A stretch of 12,852 bases of DNA from CAYYMD01 sp964480425 (GTDB lineage Bacteria > Planctomycetota > Phycisphaerae > SM23-33), in the NCBI GenBank assembly GCA_964480425.1, contig CAYZPY010000067.1:1-12852 (forward strand), read 5' to 3'. Shown here in pieces: positions 5,581-11,729 of the stretch. Positions within the stretch are counted from its first letter, which is position 1. Each line of letters opens with the position of its first letter. Below the pieces are notes generated by a model, which searched no databases, was not told the DNA's origin, and saw nothing but the letters and a program-made list of their open reading frames with translations. The translations under genes and the position numbers were made by a program.

Positions 5581-6870
5581 ATGCCCCCAAACGGTAATCG
5601 CCCCAATATCGTCATATACATATCGCACGACACCGGCCAGCACATAGGCCCTTATGGAATCCCGACCGTCCATACGCCCAATGCCGACCGCCTCGCCGGA
5701 CAGGGCGCGGTTTTTGAGAATTTCTTTTCCACGGCGCCTCAGTGCAGCCCGTCGCGGGCGTCGCTCTACACCGGCAGGTACCCGCACTGCAACGGCGTGA
5801 TGGGACTGAGCCACGCAGATTTCGCCTGGGACTTCGCCGCCGGCGAAGTCCACGCCGCGCAGCGCCTCGGCGAACTGGGCTACGCCACTGCCGCCATCGG
5901 CATCACCCACGAAACACACACGCCCGAGAAGCGAGGATTCGATTTCATAGACAAAAGGCAGGACGCCTGGGAAGTCGGCGCGGCGTTTGACCAGTGGCTG
6001 GGCGCCCGTGAGGATTCGTCGTGCCCCTTTTACGCGCAGATAGGAACGTTCCAGACGCACCGCCCTTTCCACGACGAAATTGACGAATCGTCGGACATTA
6101 CGGTGCCGGGGTATCTCGAGGCGACCGAGGGCACGCGCATGGAGTTCGCCCGCCTGGGCGCCGGCATCAGGCAGTGGGACGCGGGCCTGGGCGACGTGAT
6201 GAACGTGCTCGACGAGCGTGGACTGGCCGACGACACCATATTAATCGTTACCACCGATCACGGCATAGCGATGCCGCGCGCCAAGTGCACGCTGTACGAC
6301 CCGGGGCTCGGCGTGATGCTGTTGATGCGCTGGCCCGGATGCATATCCGCCGGCAGCCGGTACGACCAGTTGCTTTCCAACGTGGACGTGCTGCCGACGC
6401 TGCTGGAGGCGATAGGCGCAGGGTCCGACGAAAGCATCCAGGGAAAGAGTTTCTATAAGTTGCTTACCGGCGGGGATTACTCGCCGAGGGATAAGATCTT
6501 CGCCGAGATGACGTTTCACCAGTACTACGATCCGATGCGGTGCGTGCGGACCGGGCGGTACAAGTACATTCGCAATTTCGAGATGTGTCCGGGCGTGCAC
6601 ATTCCAAGCGACGTGGCCGAGAGCCGGACTTTTGCGGAAAATGCAAAGCGGGTGCTGCACCCGGAGCATCACGTTTACGAGGAGTTGTACGACATCTCGG
6701 CCGATGCGCTCGAGATGAACAACATCGCCGGCGAGCCCGGCGCCGAGGACGTGCGTCGGGAACTGTCCGGGGACCTTGAGGAATGGATGAAACGCACCGA
6801 CGACCCGATTCTAAGCGGTCCGGTTTCCAGTCCCTTCTATGCAAAATCCGTCGGTTTGCTCGGCGGTTGA
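5581..6870 (+). CDS. Type I (formylglycine) sulfatase, heparan-N-sulfatase-like
   Basis: Alkaline-phosphatase-fold sulfatase of 429 residues that would hydrolyse sulfate esters or sulfamates. The catalytic motif CSPSR is at 55-59; Cys55 must be oxidised to formylglycine by a maturase not present in this window. Metal and sulfate ligands visible are Asp17 in ISHDTGQ, the TTDHG motif at 224-228 (Asp226-His227), Lys235 in AKCTLYDPG, and His110 and His160. The C-terminal subdomain has the usual YKYIRNF and ELYDISADALEMNNI blocks. The sequence after the active site (NGVMGLSHADF) recalls the sulfamidase (SGSH) branch. No signal peptide is present, and no other start exists because an in-frame TGA (5536-5538) lies upstream. 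The enzyme is therefore apparently cytoplasmic, or exported in another way. The substrate is inferred only loosely. Confidence 0.92.
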   Translation: MPPNGNRPNIVIYISHDTGQHIGPYGIPTVHTPNADRLAGQGAVFENFFSTAPQCSPSRASLYTGRYPHCNGVMGLSHADFAWDFAAGEVHAAQRLGELGYATAAIGITHETHTPEKRGFDFIDKRQDAWEVGAAFDQWLGAREDSSCPFYAQIGTFQTHRPFHDEIDESSDITVPGYLEATEGTRMEFARLGAGIRQWDAGLGDVMNVLDERGLADDTILIVTTDHGIAMPRAKCTLYDPGLGVMLLMRWPGCISAGSRYDQLLSNVDVLPTLLEAIGAGSDESIQGKSFYKLLTGGDYSPRDKIFAEMTFHQYYDPMRCVRTGRYKYIRNFEMCPGVHIPSDVAESRTFAENAKRVLHPEHHVYEELYDISADALEMNNIAGEPGAEDVRRELSGDLEEWMKRTDDPILSGPVSSPFYAKSVGLLGG

Positions 6871-6895
6871 CGAATCTGAAGATTCCGACGTTTGC
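6841..6895. other. Possible branched hairpin at the sulfatase 3' end
   Basis: GCAAA (6841-6845) and CGTCGG (6849-6854) can pair with TTTGC (6891-6895) and CCGACG (6885-6890), around an inner GAATC/GATTC hairpin (6872-6885). It spans the sulfatase stop codon and reaches the lemA -35. No T-run follows, so it may be only a weak terminator or RNA stabiliser, or chance. Confidence 0.35.
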
Positions 6896-6920
6896 CGCGG
6901 GGCGGTTTCGGTAGTAAAAT
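6892..6920 (+). promoter_or_regulatory. Sigma70-type promoter for lemA
   Basis: TTGCCG (6892-6897), a 17-bp spacer, then TAAAAT (6915-6920). The start point would be near 6927, giving a leader of about 43 nt that carries AAGGA before the lemA ATG. The -10 context, CGGTAGTAAAATT, closely resembles the dnaG promoter CGGTTGTTAAAATT. Confidence 0.6.
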
Positions 6921-6969
6921 TACGCCGGTTATCTAATCGCGGTGTGAACCCATGTGAAAGGAAACGAAT

Positions 6970-7536
6970 ATGCTTGGATTGGCGACGGAAATCTGGATTG
7001 TCATTGCGGTGCTGGCGGTGCTGACGATATTTCTGATTGCCCTTTACAACGGCCTGGTCCGCAAACGCATCCGCTGCAAAAACGCCTGGAGCCAGATAGA
7101 CGTGCAGTTGAAGCGCCGCTACGACCTGATCCCCAACCTGGTGGAGACGGTCAAGGGCTACGCCGCTCACGAGCGAGAGACGCTGGAGAACGTCATCCAG
7201 GCGCGCAACCAGGCCGTCAACGCCGAGAGCGTGCAGAAGCAGGCAGAGGCCGAAAATATGCTGACCGGAGCGCTTAGGCAACTGTTCGCCCTGTCGGAGG
7301 CGTATCCGAATCTCAAGGCCAACGAGAACTTCGCGCGCCTTCAGGAGGAACTGTCTTCCACCGAGAACCGCATCGCCTTCGCCCGCCAGCATTACAACGA
7401 TTCGGTGGCGATATACAACATGGCCACGGAGAAATTTCCGAACAACATGGTGGCGAACCTGTTCGGCTTCAAAAAGGAAGACTTCTTCGAGATGGAAGAT
7501 CCCCAGCAGAGAGAGGCGCCCAAAGTAAGCTTCTGA
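6970..7536 (+). CDS. lemA: LemA family membrane-anchored protein
   Basis: The product is 188 residues. One N-terminal membrane helix (about 8-28) is followed by the LemA domain signature: YNGLV, then AWSQIDVQLKRRYDLIPNLV (39-58) and VKGYAAHE (61-68). The rest is long alpha-helical, including the family block FARLQEELSSTENRIAFARQ and YNDSVAIYN near 121-150. The soluble domain probably lies in the periplasm. Its biochemical role is not known with certainty; LemA proteins often sit next to HtpX-type proteases or TPM-domain proteins, as here. The ATG has AAAGGA seven bases upstream and its own promoter. The gap to the protease gene is 81 bp. Confidence 0.96.
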   Translation: MLGLATEIWIVIAVLAVLTIFLIALYNGLVRKRIRCKNAWSQIDVQLKRRYDLIPNLVETVKGYAAHERETLENVIQARNQAVNAESVQKQAEAENMLTGALRQLFALSEAYPNLKANENFARLQEELSSTENRIAFARQHYNDSVAIYNMATEKFPNNMVANLFGFKKEDFFEMEDPQQREAPKVSF

Positions 7537-7617
7537 TTGCTGATTGCGCCTGCCCCTTGGCGGGTAGCGGGGATTGTGTCGGTTTTTAGGCCTTTTATTT
7601 CGATAATTTGATTTTCC

Positions 7618-8553
7618 ATGGCGGTTGAGACTTTTCATACGTTGATTTTGACCAATAAGCGGAACAGTTGGCTGCTGATATTTCTGTTTCTGCTTGTTTT
7701 TGTGGGCATCGGTCTGCTGATAGGTATGGTGTGGGGCGGGGGCGACTGGCATTTCGGGGTAATAGTTGCGGCGATAGCGGCGGCGCTGGCTTTTGTGATG
7801 TCGATGGCCAGTTATTTCGGCGGCTCCTCGGCGCTTTTGGCAATGAGCCGGGCGAAGCAAATCAGCAAATCCGACGACCCGCAACTGTTCAACGTGGTGG
7901 AGGAACTTTCCCTGGCCGCAGGAATCCCCATGCCGAAGGTCTACCTGATTAACGACACCGCCATGAACGCCTTCGCCACCGGGCGCGACCCGAAGCACGC
8001 CGCGGTGGCGATAACCACGGGTCTGCGCAACCGCCTGACTCGCGACGAACTCCAGGGCGTTTTGGCGCACGAACTGAGCCACATCCGCCACTACGACATT
8101 CTCTACGCCACGCTGATAGCGGTGATGGTGGGCGTTCTGGTGCTCCTGTGCGACGTGTTTCTGCGGAGTCTTTGGTTCGGGGCGGGCACGCGCAGCAGGC
8201 GCCGCAGCCGAAAGGGCGGCGGGGGCGCCCAGGCGATACTGCTGATCGTGGCGATTCTGCTGGCGATACTGGCGCCGATACTTGCCAGGATAATTCACAT
8301 GGCGATATCCAGGCAGCGGGAGTACCTTGCCGACGCCGGCAGCGTCGAGCTGACCCGCAATCCCCAGGGCCTGGCGGGGGCGCTTTCCAAACTTTCGGGC
8401 GACAGGGAGGTGCTGGAGGTAGCCAACCGCGCGACCGCCCCGTTGTACATCGTCCACCCCATAAAGAAGTTCGAGGCCCGCGCCAAGGGCATCATGAACA
8501 CACACCCCCCGATAAAAGACCGCATCCAGCGGATACTATCTTTGACTCGATGA
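7618..8553 (+). CDS. htpX: HtpX-like M48 family membrane zinc metalloprotease
   Basis: Inner-membrane protease that degrades misfolded membrane proteins. The product is 311 residues. The zinc motif HELSH is at 151-155 with Glu152 as catalytic base, and the third zinc ligand is Glu235 in REYLADAGS. The conserved NAFATGRDP block is at 117-125 and the C-terminal THPP...RI motif at 295-303. Membrane segments are near 18-38, 46-66, 160-182 and 205-228. The N-terminal NKRNSWLL before TM1 is typical of the family. A basic/Gly-rich loop (RSRRRSRKGGGG, 192-203) separates TM3 and TM4. No Shine-Dalgarno sequence precedes the ATG; a GATAAT lies only ten bases upstream (7602-7607), so a short-leader transcript or readthrough from lemA is possible. 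Confidence 0.96.
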   Translation: MAVETFHTLILTNKRNSWLLIFLFLLVFVGIGLLIGMVWGGGDWHFGVIVAAIAAALAFVMSMASYFGGSSALLAMSRAKQISKSDDPQLFNVVEELSLAAGIPMPKVYLINDTAMNAFATGRDPKHAAVAITTGLRNRLTRDELQGVLAHELSHIRHYDILYATLIAVMVGVLVLLCDVFLRSLWFGAGTRSRRRSRKGGGGAQAILLIVAILLAILAPILARIIHMAISRQREYLADAGSVELTRNPQGLAGALSKLSGDREVLEVANRATAPLYIVHPIKKFEARAKGIMNTHPPIKDRIQRILSLTR

Positions 8554-8554
8554 T

Positions 8555-8714
8555 TAGAGCAGTTTGCAGAAATCTTGTCGCCATCTTCTGATTGCGGCTT
8601 CGCCCGGCGGCGTCCGGCTGCATCGACAATGCTGCGGCATTGCCTGCTTCGCCGTCCTTGCCGGACTCGTCCTGGGCGACGAACATGACGACAATCTTTC
8701 TGCAAACTGCTATA
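8555..8714. mobile_element. 154-160 bp nearly full-length palindromic element, MITE-like
   Basis: The ends are a perfect 15-bp inverted repeat: AGCAGTTTGCAGAAA at 8558-8572 and its complement at 8697-8711. Pairing continues inward with four mismatches to 8588/8681 (27 of 31 positions). Farther in, TCGCCC (8600-8605) matches GGGCGA (8674-8679), and GTCCGGC (8612-8618) matches GCCGGAC (8660-8666). Exactly at the centre, CAATGC/GCATTG (8627-8632/8637-8642) encloses a TGCG loop. The dinucleotide TA stands on both outer sides (8555-8556 and 8713-8714), as expected for a TA target duplication of the IS630/Tc1-mariner type. No transposase is encoded. It begins two bases after the htpX stop. A large structured RNA or transcription barrier is the alternative reading. 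Confidence 0.6.
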
Positions 8715-8780
8715 GTTAATTGGTTAACTCGTCAACTCGGAACTAATTACTTCCTGTTTAAATTTTTTGTATATAAATTT

Positions 8781-8835
8781 CCTCTGTGTTTTCCGTGACC
8801 TCTTTGGTTTATCAATTCCGCAATCCGCATTCCGC
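8781..8835. repeat. Short degenerate tandem motifs in AT-rich intergenic DNA
   Basis: At 8781-8810 three similar pieces follow one another (CCTCTGTGTTT, TCCGTGACC, TCTTTGGTTT). At 8814-8835 three units read AATTCCGC, AATCCGC, ATTCCGC. They lie downstream of mnmE (minus strand) in a stretch that is otherwise AT-rich (8740-8790). Function unknown. Confidence 0.4.
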
Positions 8836-8842
8836 GACTATT

Positions 8843-10264
8843 TCACTTTCCCACGCAGAAGCGTGCGAAGATTCGCCCCAGTATGTCCTCTGTGACGACC
8901 TGCCCGGAGATTTGCCCTATCTGTGCCATTGCGGCGCGGAGTTCCTCGGCGGCCAGTTCCGCCACGTCGGCGGTTTCCTCGGCCTGTTGCAGCAATTGGA
9001 CCGAACGCCTGACCGCCTCGCAGGCCTCGACGATGCACCTTCGCTGGCGGCGGTGAAGGCCCATCGCCTCGCCCCCGCGTGCGGCGCGTAGGCGGACATT
9101 TTCGCCAATCGCCGCCCTCAGTGAATCGAGCCCCCGCCTGGTAAGGGCCGAGACGCCAAGACATTCGCACCCGAGCATACGCTCCAGTCGCGACAGCGGC
9201 TTGTGCCCCGTCAGGTCGATCTTATTGCCCGCGGCGATTATCGGCGCCCCGGCGTTCAGCGAGCGGACCTGGCGAAATAGTTCAAAACCGGCGCGGGCGT
9301 CCTGGTCCGTCAGGTCGAATACGAAGATGATGACCTGTGCCCGCTGAACGGCGCGTATCGCGGCGTTGTTGGCCCGGACGACCATGAAATCGTCCCGTCC
9401 CGACGCGGCGTCGCAGCCGGTCAGTCCGGCGGCGTCGTTGAGCATCACCACCGTCCCGTCGGGCATTTTCATGGTCGCCGAAAGCACGTCGCGCGTCGTT
9501 CCGGCAAGGGCCGAGGTAATCGCGCGGTCGGCGCCGCTGAGGGCGTTCAGCAGAAAACTCTTTCCGACATTTGGTCTACCGGCCAGGGCAACCTGCGGGT
9601 ATTCGAAGGTGTCCGGCATGTCGGCGGCGGTTCTTGCCGTGCGGTCCAGGTCTTCGCAAACCTCCGCAAGTTTACCCGCCAGTCGCCCCGGCGGGGTAAG
9701 TTCCACGTCTTCGTCGCCCAGGTCTATCGAGGCCTCGACCTCTGCGAGCGCCTCGGCGATTGCGGAGGAATTGCGGCTGCATATCTTGTGTATCCGCCCC
9801 TGCAGCGAGCCGACGGCCGCCTGGAGGCGCCCGGCGTCGGCGAGGTTGATTACGTCGGCGACGGCCTCGGCCTGCGATAGGTCAATCCTCCCGGCGAAGA
9901 ACGCCCGGGCGGTGAATTCCCCCCCCTGCGCCTGTTTTGCGCCTGCGGAGATGAGGGCGTCAACCAGCGCCGTCGCGGCGGGAGAAACACCGGGCATGTG
10001 CAGCTCGACAACGTCCTGGCGGGTGTAACTGCGGGGCGCCCTGAAGACGTATGCCCTGGCGGGCAGCGTTATGCCCACCGGGTGAATCTCGACAAGCCCG
10101 TCGGAGCAGCTGAACCCGTCCAGATCGCCTGTCCGCCCACCGGCGGGAGTAAAGACCGTTCCGGCCAGGGCAAGGGCGTCGGGCCCGCTTAGACGGACTA
10201 TCGCCCTGGCGGCGTTTCCGGCGGCGGTCGAAATCGCTACAATGGTTTTGTGCGTGCGGAACAT
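8843..10264 (-). CDS. mnmE: tRNA uridine-5-carboxymethylaminomethyl modification GTPase MnmE
   Basis: With MnmG, MnmE modifies the wobble U34 of several tRNAs in the cytoplasm. The product is 473 residues, a normal length. An N-terminal formyl-THF-binding/dimerisation domain (about 1-120) precedes a helical domain interrupted by a Ras-like G domain. G-domain motifs are G1 GRPNVGKS (229-236), G2 TTRD (256-259), G3 DAAG (277-280; usually DTAG) and G4 NKID (347-350). It ends FCVGK, close to the canonical FC(I/V)GK whose Cys470 is functionally important. The loop after G3 is unusual and lacks an obvious catalytic Glu. The ATG at 10264 has no Shine-Dalgarno sequence. It is a single gene here, converging with htpX; mnmG is not in the window. 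Confidence 0.97.
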   Translation of the reverse strand: MFRTHKTIVAISTAAGNAARAIVRLSGPDALALAGTVFTPAGGRTGDLDGFSCSDGLVEIHPVGITLPARAYVFRAPRSYTRQDVVELHMPGVSPAATALVDALISAGAKQAQGGEFTARAFFAGRIDLSQAEAVADVINLADAGRLQAAVGSLQGRIHKICSRNSSAIAEALAEVEASIDLGDEDVELTPPGRLAGKLAEVCEDLDRTARTAADMPDTFEYPQVALAGRPNVGKSFLLNALSGADRAITSALAGTTRDVLSATMKMPDGTVVMLNDAAGLTGCDAASGRDDFMVVRANNAAIRAVQRAQVIIFVFDLTDQDARAGFELFRQVRSLNAGAPIIAAGNKIDLTGHKPLSRLERMLGCECLGVSALTRRGLDSLRAAIGENVRLRAARGGEAMGLHRRQRRCIVEACEAVRRSVQLLQQAEETADVAELAAEELRAAMAQIGQISGQVVTEDILGRIFARFCVGK

Positions 10265-10274
10265 TTACTGTATG

Positions 10275-10283
10275 ATTTTAACA
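10275..10283 (-). promoter_or_regulatory. Extended -10 promoter of mnmE, near-leaderless
   Basis: The minus strand reads TGT-TAAAAT (10283 to 10275) within GGTTGTTAAAAT, a 12-mer that also precedes dnaG. No good -35 is seen. The expected start point, near 10268, is only about three bases before the ATG, which fits the lack of a ribosome site. Confidence 0.55.
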
Positions 10284-10361
10284 ACCTTCGGAAAGTCCGC
10301 ACAGGTCCGTCCGCCTTGCAGCGCCGCCGAGGGGCGCGGCGACGAGAAGAAAAGTAAATAC

Positions 10362-10390
10362 TTGCACTGCGACGGCAGGTAGCGGATAAT
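10362..10390 (+). promoter_or_regulatory. Possible promoter of the zinc-ribbon/RNase H-like cluster
   Basis: TTGCAC (10362-10367), a 17-bp spacer, then GATAAT (10385-10390), with transcription expected near 10397. A TATAAA at 10403-10408 is an alternative -10. The leader would carry GAGAGGG before the ATG. Confidence 0.45.
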
Positions 10391-10430
10391 CGCCGATTCG
10401 ATTATAAAACAGCGCCGAGAGGGTGTGTGC

Positions 10431-11183
10431 ATGGGAAATTTGCTTGCGGCTTTACTTCATCTGCAATCGGTCGAGAGACAGCGCGTACAGGTCAGCAGGA
10501 GTATTGAAAGACGGAATGCTTCGGGCGTCAATCAGAGAAGGCACATAGAGCAGTTAAACGAGGATCTCCGGGGTCTTCACCAGCAAACCATCGAGAAGCG
10601 CAAGGAGGCCGACGGGTACGAACTTGAACTCAAGGAAAGGGAGGAGCACATAGTACGTCTGCGGGCGTCCTTGAACAAGGCCAGGACAAACAAGGAATAC
10701 GCCGCCATACTCAAGGAGCTCAACACGCTCAAGGCGGACAACTCGGTTCTGGAAGATCGCGCCCTGAACGCCATCGAGGAAGTGGAGAACATCAGGGGCG
10801 AGACGCAGAAACTTTCCGAGAAGATCAAGACCGAGCAGCAGCGCCTCGAGCAGATGGAGCGGGATAACGCCGACGAGATCGAGCGATTGCGGAAGATGGA
10901 AGAGGAGCTGATCGCCAGGCGTCGCGAGGCGGCCTCAAAGGTCCCTCCCGAGTCGCTGGCGGTTTTCGAGCGAGTGGCGCAGCAGTACGGCGGCGAAGCC
11001 ATGGCCGCCGTCGAGATCGAGGGTGACAGGCCTCCGCACAGTTATATCTGCGGGGGCTGTTTTATGTCCCTCAACGCCGAACACGCCAACGCGCTTCGCG
11101 TCCGCGACGAGGTGCGTACGTGCGACAACTGCGGCAGGATACTCTACATTCCGTCGGAGAAACCGGAATCGTCGCGGGAATGA
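10431..11183 (+). CDS. Coiled-coil protein with C4-type zinc ribbon (CT398/Rv2229c-like)
   Basis: The product is 250 residues. Residues 10-170 are almost entirely charged heptad-type helices, expected to form a long antiparallel coiled-coil hairpin. The family block NKEYAAILKEL is at 88-98. The C-terminus is a zinc ribbon with Cys207-x2-Cys210 and Cys231-x2-Cys234. The biochemical function of the family is not established; chlamydial CT398 has been studied as a coiled-coil partner protein. ATG 10431 is chosen over GTG 10425 because GAGAGGG (10417-10423) is seven bases from the ATG but only one from the GTG. The next gene starts 22 bp downstream. A zinc-ribbon protein beside an RNase H-type gene also occurs in mycobacteria (Rv2229c-Rv2228c), which supports a shared but unknown role. 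Confidence 0.9.
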   Translation: MGNLLAALLHLQSVERQRVQVSRSIERRNASGVNQRRHIEQLNEDLRGLHQQTIEKRKEADGYELELKEREEHIVRLRASLNKARTNKEYAAILKELNTLKADNSVLEDRALNAIEEVENIRGETQKLSEKIKTEQQRLEQMERDNADEIERLRKMEEELIARRREAASKVPPESLAVFERVAQQYGGEAMAAVEIEGDRPPHSYICGGCFMSLNAEHANALRVRDEVRTCDNCGRILYIPSEKPESSRE

Positions 11184-11205
11184 GCGGGGAGTGGACTGGT
11201 CTGAC

Positions 11206-11646
11206 ATGGCGTCGGGCAGGGAATTGAAAATCCGGGCCAACGTAGACGGCGGCGCGCGGGGCAATCCGGGACCCGCGGCGGCGGGATTCGTACTGCGCGA
11301 CGCCGGCGACGATGAGGTGCTCCTGCTGGAAGGGATATTCCTGGGCGAGGCGACCAACAACGTAGCGGAGTATCGCGGTCTTATCGCCGCGCTTCAGCGT
11401 GCCGCCCACCTCGGGGCCCGGGAGGTGGAGGTCTTCAGCGATTCGCAGTTGCTGGTCCGCCAGATGACCGGGCAGTACCGTGTCAAAAACGAGACCCTCA
11501 AGGCCCTGTTCCGCCTGGCTCAGGAACTGGCGGGGGGCTTTGAAAAATTCGCTGTCCGACACGTGCCAAGGGAGCAGAACAAACAGGCGGATTCACTGGT
11601 CAACCGCGCCATTAATCTTCGACGCACCGTCCACGACGTGGATTGA
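11206..11646 (+). CDS. Ribonuclease HI-like protein
   Basis: The product is 146 residues with an RNase H fold; it would cleave the RNA strand of RNA/DNA hybrids in the cytoplasm. All four acidic catalytic positions are present: Asp14 in NVDGGARGNPG, Glu55 in NNVAEYRGL, Asp79 in VFSDSQLL and Asp129 in NKQADSLVN. His119 in HVPREQN is the usual catalytic-loop His. It matches the short RNase HI-like/YpdQ-type branch rather than E. coli RnhA, since it lacks the basic handle helix. ATG 11206 is chosen because the domain begins right after it. GTG 11191 in the same frame is possible; GGGGAG at 11187-11192 is far (13 bases) from the ATG. It lies 22 bp after the zinc-ribbon gene and 83 bp before dnaG. 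Confidence 0.93.
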   Translation: MASGRELKIRANVDGGARGNPGPAAAGFVLRDAGDDEVLLLEGIFLGEATNNVAEYRGLIAALQRAAHLGAREVEVFSDSQLLVRQMTGQYRVKNETLKALFRLAQELAGGFEKFAVRHVPREQNKQADSLVNRAINLRRTVHDVD

Positions 11647-11701
11647 CGCGACGGTATTCGCCGATTCGAGGGTAATACATCTTTATAACTCGTCATTCGG
11701 T

Positions 11702-11710
11702 TGTTAAAAT
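11702..11710 (+). promoter_or_regulatory. Extended -10 promoter of dnaG
   Basis: TGT-TAAAAT within GGTTGTTAAAAT (11699-11710), identical over 12 bases to the mnmE promoter. A partial -35 (TTTATA, 11682-11687) stands at 17 bp. Transcription would start near 11717, with a leader of about 13 nt. Confidence 0.55.
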
Positions 11711-11729
11711 TCGCCCGGACGGCGTAACG

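Noticed and set aside
7531..7547. GATTGC-TGATTGC tandem and its partial repeat TTCTGATTGC at 8586
   Set aside because: The match is ten bases and one copy overlaps the lemA stop codon; too short to claim a repeat family.
7549..7564. CCTGCC-CCTT-GGCGGG hairpin after lemA as a terminator
   Set aside because: The stem is six pairs with one G-U and no T-run follows directly (the T5 is 17 bases later), so it is too weak to call.
6811..8505. Minus-strand open frame of 564 codons opposite lemA and htpX
   Set aside because: The product is rich in His, Arg and Gln with no domain; both plus-strand genes have full catalytic or family signatures.
10290..10299. GGAAAGTCCG resembling the P4 region of RNase P RNA
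   Set aside because: Only about 166 bp lie between the two flanking genes, too short for RNase P RNA, and no matching 3' P4 strand (ACAGAA..GGCTTA type) was found.
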